A stretch of 64,000 bases of DNA from Cervus elaphus (lineage: Eukaryota > Chordata > Mammalia > Artiodactyla > Cervidae), in the NCBI RefSeq assembly GCF_910594005.1, contig NC_057835.1, forward strand, positions 45,470,001 to 45,534,000, written 5' to 3'. Numbering within the stretch: the first letter of the stretch is position 1; each line of letters opens with the position of its first letter. The notes beneath the pieces were generated by a model. That model searched no databases. It had not been told where the DNA came from and saw only the letters and a list, made by a program, of their open reading frames with translations. A program made the translations under genes and the position numbers. This document shows, piece after piece, positions 11,732 through 23,832 of the stretch.

Positions 11732-12300
11732 AAGATAAAACAGAAGTTGCTGAGAAATGATATCACAGAAAGTCAAAGAGGTATATAAGTCCATGTGTTC
11801 AAATATATTACAAATAGTAGCTCAGTTAATACTCACCAAAGACTGTATAGTAGACCCTGGTCAGACCTACATTGGTCAGACTTCCTAAAACTTTCCATAA
11901 GCTATTGGTTGCAACCTTCTTAGGTGTTTCCTAGACACCATCTGAAATCTGCCCCCATACATGGGGAGCAAAGAGAGACCAAAGAAAGAGGCAAATCACT
12001 CCACATTGGTAGGTGACAAGTTTTACAAGCAAGGGAACTTATTTGTGCAGCTTGTCTTCAGCATCCTCAAGACAAGTAAATTTCCATGCCTCCACCAAAT
12101 CTTACAAATTTCTATGGAGGCTTTAAGGGTTCAGTCATATACACAGTTTGTATGGTTGAAACATCACAGTACTGTCTCAAAACTGTATCTTTGGGTAGCT
12201 TCTAGGGAGGGGAAGGTAGATGGAGCATACATTCCAAGGGCAGGCTGGGGAGTGAGCAGTCTTCCGAAACCAGGTTCAGCTCACAGGTCAAACCAGTGGG
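11732..12300. other. Intergenic, nothing recognised
   Basis: Single-copy-looking sequence. A 124-residue plus-strand ORF (11961-12335) crosses the border of the next L1 and shows no recognisable domain. Confidence 0.4.
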
Positions 12301-12308
12301 CACATCTT

Positions 12309-12521
12309 TTTTTCACTTGGAGTACAATTGCTTAACAGTGCTGTGTTAGTTTCTACTGTACTACAAAGTGAATCAGTATACATGTATACTACATGTATAC
12401 ACATATCTCAGCCTTGAACCTCTCTCCCATCCCTCCCATCTCACCCCTCTAGGTCATCACAGTACAGAGCTGAACTCCCTGTCCTATTCAGCAGATTCCC
12501 ACTAGCTATCTATTTTATGGT
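12309..12521 (-). mobile_element. L1 3' end, antisense
   Basis: Antisense ruminant L1 3' UTR, with short duplicated flanks CACATCTT at 12301-12308 and 12522-12529. Confidence 0.82.
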
Positions 12522-12689
12522 CACATCTTCTTGATGACCTTTCCCAACACACACCTACAAAGATGTCATCATTTTATAGTTACAATATGACTGGGCATGC
12601 TAGATGACTACTCATTATGATATTTTGTTATGTTTCTCCTGTTCTTATAACAGCAAACAATAACCTCAAGAAGATTTATATGTTCAATA
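12522..12689. other. Intergenic, nothing recognised
   Basis: Short single-copy-looking stretch between the L1 and the MIR. Confidence 0.4.
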
Positions 12690-12880
12690 ATCTTCAACTC
12701 AGTCCTTCGAGAATTCACTTCATCTTGTGAAATAGGTTTTTATTTTGTTTCCATCGTACAAAAAAAGAAGCTACAACCCAAAGAACTTGGAAGTCAGCTA
12801 AGGTCATGCAGGTACCAAGTGGTGGAAGAAGACTGAGCCAGGCCTTCTGCCTCTTACTCTTTCTACTGCACCAACTTATG
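12690..12880 (-). mobile_element. MIR SINE relic
   Basis: Antisense MIR order: 'AGAAGCTACAACCCAAAGAACTTGG', 'AAGGTCATGCAGGTACCAAGTGG', then 'GAGCCAGGCCTTCTGCCTCT'. Confidence 0.55.
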
Positions 12881-13175
12881 CAAAGAGAGTGAAGATGGAG
12901 AGAGAGAATGCTTATCCATGAAAAAGGTAAGTGTAAGATTTAGTAAATGTGAAGAAATGTCTGCTAAGTAGCAGATAAAAACAAGTCAGCAATCTGTAGG
13001 ATTGAGCTGGGTTGGTAATGGCAAAATCCAGGATTATGAGAGTAATAAGAGCAATGTGAGGAAATGGAAGTTAGGGTCACTGGCATTATGCTGAGTAAGG
13101 AATTTTGATTCAGCAACTCATAATCATTGTGGATATTAAAGTCACTATTTAGTGGGAGGTAAGAAATATGAAGAG

Positions 13176-13378
13176 TTACTATGTATGAAACAGATAACTA
13201 GTGAGAACCTACTATAGAGGGCAGGGAACTCTACTCAATGCTCTATGGTGACCTTAATTGGAAGGAAAACCAAAAAAGAGGGGATATATGTATAGCTTAT
13301 TCACTTTGCTGTACAGTAGAAATTAACACAGCATTGTAAAGCTACTGTACTCCAATAAAAAAAAATTTAAAGAAAGAT
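13176..13378 (+). mobile_element. L1 3' end
   Basis: Sense L1 3' UTR ('CAGGGAACTCTACTCAATGC', 'TTGCTGTACAGTAG', 'TACTCCAATAAAAA'). It is flanked by ATATGAAGAG copies at 13166-13175 and 13379-13388. Confidence 0.85.
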
Positions 13379-13400
13379 ATATGAAGAGAGTAATATAAGA

Positions 13401-15713
13401 AGTGCGTTCTCTTTGCCAAGAGAATACACTGGTCATAGCAAACACCCTCGTCCAATAACACAAGAGAAGACTACACATGGACATCACCGGATGGTCAATA
13501 CTAAAATCAGATTAATTATATTCTTTGCAGCCAAAGATGGAGGCTCTGTACAGTCAGCAAAAACAATATTGGGAGCTGACTGTGTCTCAGATCATGGACT
13601 CCTTATTGCCAAATTCAGATTTAAATTGAAGAAAGTAGGGAAAACCACTAGACCATTCAGGTATGACCTAAATCAAATTGCTTACAATTATACAGTGGAA
13701 GTGACCGAAAGATTCAAGGGATTAGATCTGATAGACAGAGTGCCTGAAGAACTATGGACGGAGGTTCGTGACATTGTACAGGAGGCAGTGATCAAGGCCA
13801 TCCCCAAGAAAAAGAAATGCAAAAAAGGCGAAATGGCTGTCTGAGGAGGCCTTACAAATAGCTGTGAAAAGAAGAGAAGCAAAAGGTAAAGGAAAAAAGG
13901 AAAGATATATCCATTTGAATGCAGAGTTCCAAAGAATAGCAAGGAGAAATAAGAAAGTCTTCCTCAGTGACCAATGCAAAGAAATGGAGGCAAACAATAG
14001 AATGGGAAAGACGAGGTCTCTTCAAGAAAATTAGAGACACCAAGGGAACATTTCATGCAAAGACGGGCACAGTAAAGGACAGAAATGGTATGGACCTAAC
14101 AGAAGCAGAAGATTTTAAGAAGAGGTGGCAAGAATACCAGAAGAACTACATAAAAAAAGATCTTCATGACCCAGATAAACACAATGGTATGATCACTCAC
14201 CTAGAGTCAGACATCCTGAAATGCAAAGTCAAGTGGGCCTTAGGAAGCATCATTATGAACAAAGCTAGTGGAGGTGATAGAATTCCAATTGAGCTATTTC
14301 AAGTCCTAAAAGATGATGCTGTGAAAGTGCTGCACTCAGTGTCAGCAAATTTGGAAAACTCAGCAGTGGCCACAGGACTGGAAAAGGTCAGTTTTCATTC
14401 CAATCCCAAAGAAAAGCAGTGCCAAAGAATGCTCCAACTACTGCATAATTTCATTCATCTCACACACTAACAAAGTAATGCTCAAAATTCTCCAAGCCAG
14501 GCTTCAACGGTACATGAACCATGAACTTCCAGATGTTCAAGCTGGATTTAGAAAAGGCAGAGGAACCAGAGATAAAATTGCCAACATCCGCTGGGTCATC
14601 GAAAAAACAAGAGAGTTCCAGAAAAATATCTACTTCTGCATTATTGACTATGCCAAAGCCTTTGACTGTGTGGATCACAACAAACTATGGAAAATTCTTA
14701 AAAAGATGGCAATACCAGGCCACCTGACCTGCCTCTTGAGAAATCTGTATGCAGGTGAGGAAGCAACAGCTAGAACTGGACATGGAACAACAGACTGGTT
14801 GCAAATTGGGAAAGGAGTACATTAAGGCTGTATATTGTCACCCTGCTTATTTAACTTATATGCAGAGTACATCACAAGAAACGCTGGGCTGGATGGAGCA
14901 CAAGCTGGAATCAAGATTGGGGAGAGAAATATCAATAACCTCAGATATGCAGATGACACCACTCTTATGGCAGAAAGCGAAGAAGAACTAAAGAGCCTCT
15001 TGATGAAAGTGAAAGAGGAGAGTGAAAAAGTTGGCTTAAAATTCAACATTCAGAAAACTAAGGTCATGGCAAATTGATGGGGAAACAGTGGAAACAGTGA
15101 GAGACTTTATTTCTGGGGGCTCCAAAATCACTGCAGATGATGACTGCAGCCATGAATTTAAAAGACACTTGCTCCTTGGAAGAAAAGTTGTGACCAATCT
15201 AGACAGCATATTAAAAAGCAGAGACATTACTTTACCAACAAAGGTCCGTCTAGTCAAAGCTATGGTTTTTCCAGTAGTCATGTACGGATGTGAGAGTTGG
15301 AATATGAAGAAAGCTGAGCGCCAGAAGAATTGGTGCTTCTGAACTCTGTGTTGGAAAAGACTTTTGAGAGTCCGTTGGACTGCAAGGAGGTCCAACCAGT
15401 CCATCCTAAAGGAGATCAGTCCTGAATATTCATTGGAAGGACTGATGTTGAAGCTGAAACTCCAATACTTTGGCCACCTGATGCAAAGAACTAACTCATT
15501 TGAAAAGACCCTGATGCTGAGAAAGATTGAAGGCAGGAGGAGAAGGGGATGACAGAGGATGAGATGGTTGTAATGGCATCACTGACTCAATGGACATGAG
15601 CTTCAGTAGGCTCGGGGAGTTGGTGATGGACAGGGAAGCCTGGCATCCTGCAGTCCATGGGGTCGCAAAGAGTTGGACATGACTGAGCAACTGAACTGAA
15701 CTAACTGAACTGA
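13401..15713 (+). mobile_element. 5'-truncated BovB LINE, inactive
   Basis: It begins inside the endonuclease C-terminal part and runs to the BovB 3' tail. The RT region is open in pieces: 13413-13844, 13967-14470, 14478-14825 (DVQAGFRKGRGTRDKIANI, AKAFDCVDHNKLWKILKKM) and 14835-15077 (NNLRYADDTTLMAES, so the YADD box is intact). A small deletion near 15068 removes the usual segment before 'GGGAAACAGTGG'. A two-base frame change near 14338 is shared with the copy at 6895-10434. The 3' end is 'GACTGAGCAACTGAACTGAAC'. Confidence 0.95.
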
Positions 15714-15874
15714 ATATGAGAAGTAGCATATAGAAGAAGCAATGGCAGGAAACAGTTGAAATGCAAAAAGCACTGGAATGCAGAGAATGGGTCAAGCCTT
15801 TCTGAGTTCACAAGAATCACAAAAGAAGGCAAAAAATCTATCATCTCTATACATATCTATACATCCATGTTGTT
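15714..15874. other. Spacer between inverted BovB 3' ends
   Basis: Single-copy-looking sequence separating the plus-strand BovB tail from an antisense BovB tail. Confidence 0.5.
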
Positions 15875-16195
15875 GTTTTCATTGCTGTTCAGTTGCTAAG
15901 TCATCTCCAACTCTGAGACTCCATGGACCACAACACACCAGGCTCCCCTGTCCTTCACTGTCCCCCAGAGTTTGCTCAAATTCATGTCCATTTAGTTGGT
16001 GATGTTATCTAATCATCTCATCCTCTGCCCCCAACCCATTCTCTTGTCTCCAATCTTTCCCAGCATCAGGGTCTTTTCCAATGAGTCAGCTCTTCACATC
16101 AGGTGGCCAAAGTATTGGAACTTCAGCTTCAGCATCAGTCTTTCCAATGACTATTCAGGGTTGGTTGTCTTTAGGATGGACTAGTTTGACCTCTT
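15875..16195 (-). mobile_element. BovB 3' end fragment
   Basis: Antisense BovB tail: 'GCTGTTCAGTTGCTAAGTCA', 'CAGCATCAGGGTCTTTTCC', 'AGGTGGCCAAAGTATTGGA'. It lies tail-to-tail with the BovB copy ending at 15713. Confidence 0.88.
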
Positions 16196-16235
16196 TGTGT
16201 CTATATTTATACCTATGTCTATATCTATAGTGTTA
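16196..16235. repeat. TCTATA-rich low-complexity tract
   Basis: Imperfect TCTATA/TTTATA units between two Bov-related fragments. Confidence 0.6.
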
Positions 16236-16242
16236 TTTGAGG

Positions 16243-16292
16243 AAGCCACACAAAGAGTCGGACATGACTGAGCAACTGAATAACAGCAACAT
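16243..16292 (+). mobile_element. Bov-A tail fragment
   Basis: 'CAAAGAGTCGGACATGACTG' and 'AGCAACTGAATAACAGCAAC' is the sense-strand tail only. Confidence 0.75.
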
Positions 16293-17407
16293 TTCCACTG
16301 AAGGAGTAAAGAAAGTCTGAAGATGAAGGAAAGTTTCTAGCAGTGAACTAACGCTCACATAAAAAAGCATGGGAGAAGATAGCTGAGGGACAGGCATGTA
16401 CAGCCCATGAGTGGAATTAATGGGCAAGCTGAACTAAAATGAGTATTGAGGTGTGGAGAAAGCAAGAAAAAGGATAAACCAGGGAGACAGAAACGGATGA
16501 TGTCAGAGCTTGGGAACTATAGAGATAAAAAGGAGTAGTTTTGTGATATTTTAATTTCAAAGTAAGTGGATGATCACAAGAGGAGAGTTAGGCAGAGACG
16601 CCCATCAAATTTCACATAAGGTGTTTTTTTACTTTAATGAGCTCTCTTTGGTCATGTACTTTGTACTTTATAGAAAGATCAAGCATTTTCTCCTGCCTGT
16701 CTTGTTCTTAAATATACCTCAGATTAGAATCAAGGTGTGTGTGCTTACCAGAAACATGCGACACATCAAACCCAGACCATGAGTTTTTTATTGGCACAGA
16801 AGAATTAAAAGATCAGATTAAATTCAGAGCAATAACTGAAACCCTGCTCAGAATTAATGTCCCTCATTACTTGAGTGAAGTTTTCAAGAGTAAGTACTGC
16901 TCATTTCACAGTCAGAGCACTGAACTGGTGACATGTTTCTAGTTCGCTTGAGCAATCCACTCACACTTTAATATGATATTTCTTAATTATGATAAAATAT
17001 TCTAGGATGAAAATTATGTTTGGCCATTTATGCAAACTTTCATTTTTTTGCAAATTAATACAATTCATGACCTGGTATGCCTCAGGGCTTAAATATTTAA
17101 ATAATGTTTAATATAATCTTTCCCAGTAGACAAAACCATTCTGGGAAGGGGAAAAAAAAGCAAACTTTGAATGATATTAAGAAAATGTTTACATAAATCT
17201 GTATCTGTTAATGTCGAGAATAAATGCTTCAATTTATTTTATAACCTTCTACTCTGCTTCTCTGTGCTATTTTATTTATTCTTAAGCTATTTGTCATTTG
17301 GATTTCTCTGGGTTTTAAATAATCATATACAAATTTTTTTCTATCTGTGGTCAGTCATTTGCAAAGATAACCTCTCATCTACATGCACTATCAAGAGGTG
17401 AAGTTTT
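16293..17407. other. Intergenic, nothing recognised
   Basis: AT-rich and apparently single-copy. Short ORFs carry no recognisable domain. Confidence 0.4.
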
Positions 17408-17885
17408 TTGGGTTTTTTTTCCTTCACCTTTGAATCTAGGCTTGGCCATTTGACTTGCTTTGGCCAATGAGATATTAGCAAGCATGAGATAAACAAAGAC
17501 TTCAAAAGTACTTGCACATTAGCGCTTTCTCTCTCCCATGCCCATTTGGGACCTGAAGACTATAATGTGAGAGATCCTGAACTCACATACTAAGCAGATC
17601 ATTTGAGTAGAGCAGAGTACCCAAGCTGGACAGTCTACTAACCACCTCCCTTGTGTTGAGGCCATCTTAGACAATCTAGTCCCACTTAGGCAGCCAGAAG
17701 ACTACAGATAAGTGAATGGCTCTGGAAAGACAATGAGAACTACCCAGCAGAGCTCAAAACCTGCCCAAATTGATGACCCATTGAATGGAACTCATGGAAT
17801 CATTAGCAAAAAAACCTTTTGTTGTTTTAGGCTAATAAGCTTTATAGAATTTCTTACACAGCAATAGATAAGTGATAACACTAAT
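17408..17885 (+). mobile_element. Old LTR-like repeat (MaLR type suspected)
   Basis: 'CTTGGCCATTTGACTTGCTTTGGCCAATGAGAT' near 17441 and 'GTTGTTTTAGGCTAATAAGCTTT' to 'CAGCAATAGATAAGTGATAACA' near 17821-17880 recall a widespread mammalian LTR relic. I cannot assign the subfamily. Confidence 0.45.
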
Positions 17886-18399
17886 ACCTATTATCCTCTG
17901 AAATAAGTAGCATTCATTTAACAAGTCTGGTAAAGAAGAGTTACGGTAAACAAAGCAATGCTCTAATTGGAAGAAAATGAGGAAATTAAAATATGAGCAT
18001 TACGTTCATTCTCAGTCTGATCCAATTGCATTTATATCACCACTGACCCTATTTAGCAAACCCTTAGTCTTATAAATTGGCCTACAGAGTGCCAAAATGA
18101 TAGAAATATGTAACTTCCAAATGGTTTCAATTCCTATCCTGCCATCTGAGTGATCCATATAGTAAACCCCTTTCCTAATTTGTTAACAGTGGGATCCTGG
18201 GAAGCAGTCTCAGTGTAGATTAGTTTATGACTGCGTGGGTAGACTGATCACAACACACCTGCCCCACTACCGTTCACCTCATATCATGAACAGGAAAGGC
18301 TGCCAGGGATCATGGTGCTACCATGAGTCAGAGTTTGGGCCAAGATTGCCTCTAAGATGAGATCTATAAGACAAGAAAAATTAATTACTTATCAGGATT
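17886..18399. other. Intergenic, nothing recognised
   Basis: No gene or named repeat is visible. Confidence 0.4.
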
Positions 18400-18530
18400 T
18401 GTGCTAATGGTTTTTAACCTGAGACAGGCATAATAATCACCAGGGAACTTTTTTTAAAACTACTATTTATTCCCCATCTATTGGAAATTTTAATTCATTC
18501 AACCTGAGATAGGGTGCTAACATAGGCTTT
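18400..18530 (+). mobile_element. MER5-like hAT relic
   Basis: 'TTAACCTGAGACAGGCATAATAATCACC', 'AGGGAACTTTTTTTAAAAC' and 'TTCATTCAACCTGAG' follow the order of a MER5-type nonautonomous DNA transposon. The similarity is moderate. Confidence 0.45.
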
Positions 18531-18532
18531 GG

Positions 18533-18595
18533 GGTTTTTTTATTGAAGTAGTTGCTCTACAGTTTAGTTTCTGCTATACAGTTAAATGAATCAGC

Positions 18596-18627
<32 letters not shown>

Positions 18628-18760
18628 TGTACATATATATCCCGTCCCTCTTGGACCTCCTTCCCATTCCTCCCTCCCACCTATCCAGATCATTACAGAG
18701 CATCACTGAGCTGAGTTTCCTGTGTTTTGTAGCAGGTTTCCACTAGCTATTTTACAGGTA
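18533..18760 (-). mobile_element. L1 3' end, antisense
   Basis: Antisense ruminant L1 3' UTR ('CTGCTATACAGTTAAATGAATCAG', 'CCACCTATCCAGATCATTACAGAGC'). A TG microsatellite has expanded inside it. Confidence 0.8.
18596..18630. repeat. (TG)n microsatellite
   Basis: TG units with one A interruption at 18621, inside the antisense L1. Confidence 0.93.
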
Positions 18761-20024
18761 GTAGTGCCTATACATCAATCCTAACATCACAGGAAATTGC
18801 ATGCACACTGCTACATAAGAATAACCAGGAAAAGCAAAGGAGGACATTAACAATGTGATATGATCTGAGGGGTAACAAGGTGATTGCTCCAACAATACAA
18901 CTCCCACTTGCTTAATATAATGCTTGAAGTTACGCTGCATCTTCCTTGGCTAAAAAGATATTATCCAGAGTCAGGGATCTTATAGTCAACGGGAAAGGCC
19001 TGCAATCAAGACTCTTGGATTCTCTAATTAGTCACCTATTCTTGATGAAGTCATTTGACCTCTCAGTTTCTTCCGCAACAAAACAGGGAAAGACATTTCT
19101 GCTTCCTAGGTTTCTTTGCATGTCAAATGAGATACATGGGAAAGTATTTGGCAAACTCTAAAATACCATCTAAAATAAAGAATTATTGCCCTTCTATAAG
19201 AAAAAGCCAGTAATGTCTCTGAACAAACTTACTTACTTGAATTGCCAGCCTATTACCTAATAAACTTATGAAGAAAAGAGACTAGATACAAGTAACTTTG
19301 GATTTCCTGGAAGGGAGGAAACCTCTGATGTGAGATAGTATCTAGGAAGGAAGAATCAAGAGTCACCTCCCCGACTTGGGGGACCGTCCCCAAGTGCCTG
19401 AGGACAATAGATGAATGGAACAGAATCAAGAGGCTCAGAAAGGATGCTAAGTGCAAGCACTTCCTACTTCCCAATTTAGTCCACAATCAGTTTGACAAAT
19501 GGCCCTAAATCAAAATGGTTCAATGGGTTCAAATTATTCTTCAGTAATAGAACAGGTTAGATAGAGAAAGAATAAAATAAGATATACCTTGGAATAAAGC
19601 ATTTGGTTGGATGTTTGATTTTCATAGGTTTCTCTTTATCATTTTCCATTTGAAAATCAAATTATTGCCATTTTTCATATTTGAAAGCACAGACCTATAA
19701 AAACAGAGTCAGAGGAGGAATTCTGCAGATACAGTAAAAATAAAAGTGAACTGCTCTTGTAATTGCCTGGCAGACTTAGCTTATATGAATAATTATTCAT
19801 AATCTTTTTTGACTCTGCAGTTAATAAGAGGTTTTCTTCTTTTGATGGCAATAAAATAGGTTCCTTTATTAAGGCTATAATGATCAAAATGAAAATTTGA
19901 AAAATTATGGGTTTATGCACCAGAAGGAAAAAGAGTTTGAATATGTAAAATATTGAACCATAGAAGCAAGTTTTTCTTACTATAAGCTTTTGAAAATGCT
20001 ATATAAAGGTGAATCCCATGCACT
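18761..20024. other. Intergenic, nothing recognised
   Basis: About 1.2 kb without a recognisable gene or repeat. Confidence 0.4.
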
Positions 20025-20255
20025 TGTTTTGTTTTGTTTGTTTTTAATTTTAATAATTTATTTTATTTAACCCAACATATTCAAACATTATAATTTCAAT
20101 ATGCAGCCAATAGAAAAATTGAGATATTTTACATTCATTTTTCACACTTAGTCTTTGAAATTCAGTATGTAGAGATTCACCTCATATCTCAAATTGGCTT
20201 AGCCACATTTCAAGTGCTCAGAGCTGCACTGGTACTAGAAAATTGGAAGAACAGG
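20025..20255. mobile_element. Old interspersed repeat, family not resolved
   Basis: 'TTAACCCAACATATTCAAA', then 'GCTTAGCCACATTTCAAGTGCTCA', is a pattern repeated widely in mammalian genomes. I cannot assign it to a class with confidence. Confidence 0.45.
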
Positions 20256-20552
20256 TTCAGAATGTAAGTATATTCCTAGAAGAAGGCAACAATTTAGCAA
20301 AGAAGCTAAGTCAATTTACATAATAAAGAGCTGAGAGGTGTAGGGAACATAGAATAGGAAGAAATGCCTCTGGACTTGAGAGGCAAAGTGTGGTGGGGTG
20401 GGGAAGTGAGAGCAGGCACTAAGGAGATGAGGCACTTGGTTGTCCAGTTGAACTGAACAGTCAATGGGAGGAGAAAAGGAGGATTTAAAGAAGTATGGAG
20501 GGTTTATGGGTACTTTTCATAGGGTTAAAGAAAAACTTAATGATCTTGTTAT
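20256..20552. other. Intergenic, nothing recognised
   Basis: No gene or named repeat is visible. Confidence 0.4.
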
Positions 20553-21270
20553 TTTATTTATTTTTTAAACAATTTCTAAAGGTTACACTCCATTTATAGT
20601 TACTGCAAAATACTGGTTATACTCCTTGTGTTGTAGAATACATACTTGTAGCTTATCTTATATCCAGTAATTCATACTACTCCCACTCCCCCACCTTATA
20701 CTGCCACTTCCCCCTCCCTGACTGATAACCACTAGTTTGTTCTCCATATCTGTGAGTATGCTTCTTTTCTGTTATATTCACTAGTTTCTGTTATTTTTTA
20801 GATTCTACATATAACTGAAATGTGTGTGTGCATGCTATGTCACTTCAGTAATGTCTGATTTTTTGCAGCCCTTTGGACTATAGCCTTCCAGGCTACTCTG
20901 TCCATGAGATCCTCCAGGCAAGAATACTGAGGTGGGTTACAATGCTCTTCTCCAGGGGATTTTCCCAACCCAGGGATAGAACTCACATCTCTTACATTTC
21001 CTGCACTGGCAGGAGGGTTCTTTACCTCTAGCGCCACCTGGGAAGTCCAACATTCAAGCCATATAATACACTATTTGTCTTTCTCTGTATGGTTTATTTC
21101 ACTTAGCATAATGCTCTCCAAGTCCATCTATGTCACTGCAAATAGCAAAATTTCATTCTTTTCTATGGCTGAGTAGTATTCCATTGTATATGTGTCCCAC
21201 ATCTTCTCTATCCATTAATCTGTTGATGGACACTTAGGTTGCTTCCACGTTCTGGCAATTGTAAATATGT
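20553..21270 (-). mobile_element. L1 3' region, antisense, split by a SINE
   Basis: Antisense L1 with T-rich start, 'CCACTAGTTTGTTCTCCATATC', then after the SINE 'ATGGCTGAGTAGTATTCCATTG' and 'CTGTTGATGGACACTTAGG'. Non-coding relic. Confidence 0.85.
20822..21049 (-). mobile_element. Bov-tA SINE inside L1
   Basis: Reverse-complement Bov-tA ending 'GCGCCACCTGGGAAGTCC'. The L1 resumes directly after it. Confidence 0.9.
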
Positions 21271-21849
21271 TTAAATATTTAAATTTGTATGAACTTAATT
21301 CTTCGTCAGGTGCACTGCTCTGGAACTGAGCCACGAGGGTGAAAGCTGCAAAATATTAACAAATAATTTAAATGAGGGCTTTAAGTCAAAGGGCAGTGGG
21401 TGGGGAGATAAAATCCCTAATCCACCCATCTTTTCATTTTCATGGAACATGGCAATGAATACTTCCCGCTGCCTTCTCCATTGTCCCCCACTGCCCTCCA
21501 TCCAGTGGGTGGGGGCCTGAGCCTCACTGGGTCTCTCATTTCTGGTAGAAGGGTCGGATGTTAACAATCACTGGCCCAATATTCTTCCATCCAAGCTGAC
21601 AGCCACAACACAGGCTCTCCCTTTGTGTTCACCAAATCCTTGCACACCGTCACCCATGTGATAATGGATATGTAATTCCAATACAATACAGTAACTGCTT
21701 TAGTGGAGCTTTGGTCAAAGTAGCATTAGAGCAAAAAGAAAGGAAGGCCCGGGGTTTGGAGGACATGCTTTGTAATCAATGGGACTCTTTCACTATTCAC
21801 ATCACTTTATATAATGTCATTTTGTCACTCAATATTACTATGGAAATAC
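21271..21849. other. Intergenic, nothing recognised
   Basis: Single-copy-looking sequence. The minus-strand ORF at 21295-21567 has no recognisable domain. Confidence 0.4.
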
Positions 21850-22920
21850 TATTTTCTTCCAGCTTTACTGAGATAAAATTGACATTACAAAATTATATTA
21901 AAGCATTGTATATAAGTTTAAGATTTGTAACAGAATGGTTTGATATATGTATACACTGCAGAAAGATTAAAGATTCAACTCTCATAGTTACAAAGCTACA
22001 AAATTTTCTGTATGGTAAAACCTTTAAATCTCTCAGTGTGTGCGCAGTTGTGTCCCACTCTTTGCAATCCCATAGACTATAGCCTGCAAGGCTTCTCTGT
22101 CCATGGGGATTTTCCAAGCAAGAATACTGGAGCGGGTTGCCATTTCCTCCTCCAGGGGATCTTCTCGACCCAGGGATTGAACCCAAGTCTCTTGCTTCTC
22201 CTGCACTGGTAAGCAGATTCTTTACCTGGGACACCATTAAATCTCTTAGTGACTTTCAAATGTACAATATACTCTTGTTAACTATAGTTACGATGCTATA
22301 TATATACATTATATCCCCAGAACTCGCTCATCTTGTAACTGGAAGTTTTACCCTTTGACCAGCTTCACCCAGTTCTCACTTGTACCCTTGCAACCATCAA
22401 TCCATTCTGTTTTTATGAGTTCAGTTTTTTTGTTTTGTGTTTTTTTTAGATTCCACATAAAGTAAGATCATACGGTATTTGTCTTTTTCCACTTGGTATA
22501 TTTCACTTAACATAAGGTCCTCAAGTTTCATCCATGTTGTTGCAAATGATAGAATTTCCTTACTTTTTAATCCCTGGATAATATCTATTCATTATTTTCT
22601 TTCCATTTACCTCTTTTATCTGCTACTGGGCATAAGCTGTTTTCATGACTTGCCTATTGTAAATGATGCTGCAGTCAACACAGATATCTACATAGGGGTG
22701 CAGATATATCCTCAAGATAGTGAATTTATTTCCTTGGGATATATATTGCAGGGGCATTTCTGAATCATATGAAAGTTCTATTTTTAATTTTTTGAGGCAC
22801 CTCTATACTGTGGTCTGTAGTGACTGTACCAACAGTGCACAAGAGTTTTATTTTATCTACACCCTCCCCAGCATTGTTACCTCTTATCTTATTGATAGTA
22901 GACATTCTAACAGGTACAGT
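21850..22920 (-). mobile_element. Old L1 3' region, antisense
   Basis: 'AGCTTTACTGAGATAAAATTGAC', 'AACTATAGTTACGATGCTATA', 'TTTCATCCATGTTGTTGCAAATG' and 'AATGATGCTGCAGTCAACAC' are antisense L1M/L1MA landmarks. A SINE is inserted at 22039-22236. Confidence 0.8.
22039..22236 (-). mobile_element. Bov-tA SINE inside L1M
   Basis: It is flanked by TTAAATCTCTCAGTG (22024-22038) and TTAAATCTCTTAGTG (22237-22251), a 15-bp target-site duplication with one mismatch. Confidence 0.93.
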
Positions 22921-23604
22921 GCTAATTGTTGTAAGCCCTGACAACCTTCTCTGTTTCTATTTGATTCTCAGTAGTCAAGCCCCATGGATTTCCCCAGCTA
23001 TCCCTGGATCTCTTGGGAAGCACCAAGCAGTGAAGAGGAAGCTGGATGTACACCTTGGGCTCTTGGGAGAAACTGCAGACCCTCAGTGTATTATTGTGCA
23101 GTGCTGGGAAACGGGCAATGCAGTCAGAGTACCCATCTAAGGTAAGGTCTTTCAGGATCTCTGTGGTCCCTGGGGGTGCTTCAGCCTCACCTCTGGGTTT
23201 TTTGGGTTTTCACAATGGTACTTTGCCTGTGGATAGTGGATAGTTGGTCTTCTTGTGAGGCAGTATGAAGTTGGAAATGAGCTATGTCACCATTTTGATC
23301 TGTGCACTTGATTTAATTTTTTAAATGAGATGTCAATTTGGGACAAATGTGACAAATCTATATTTTCTTAATATAAAAACCAAAAATTATATTTTTTTTC
23401 TTCTAAAAAGAACTTCATGGCAATTTTTAACACTTTCCAAATAAATATAAATTGTTTACTACTTTTGTGAGGATATATTTTTTTCTCCATACATTTCTTT
23501 GCCCTGTAAACTACCAAAGAATATCTTTTTATATCTCTCTCCTTTCTTACAAATGGACACAATGACATGAATTTCTTATCTCCTGTGATGCGCTTGTGGG
23601 TGGG
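22921..23604. other. Intergenic; possible repeat relic
   Basis: The stretch 22960-23280 is more GC-rich and could be an old L1 5' or LTR relic, but I cannot identify it. No gene is visible. Confidence 0.3.
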
Positions 23605-23832
23605 GCTTCCCAGGTGGTGCTATTGGTAAAGAACCCACCTGCCAATGCAGGAGACACAGGAGACTCGGGTTCTATTTCTGGGTGGGGAAGATCCCCTGGA
23701 GGAGGGCATGGCAACCCACTCCAGCATTCTTGCCTGGATAATTCCATGGACAAAGAAGCCTGGGGGGCTATTGTCTATGGGGTCACAAAGAGTCAGACAC
23801 ATCTGAAGCGACTTAGCATGCAGCATGCACAC
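23605..23832 (+). mobile_element. Bov-tA SINE
   Basis: 'GGCTTCCCAGGTGGTGCTATTGG' head with the longer 'GGAGACACAGGAGACTCGG' variant, and a tail ending 'GAAGCGACTTAGCATGCAGC'. Confidence 0.92.

Noticed and set aside
17408..17885. Possible exon-like sequence with conserved blocks
   Set aside because: Block order fits a widespread old LTR relic, and no open frame or splice signals support an exon.
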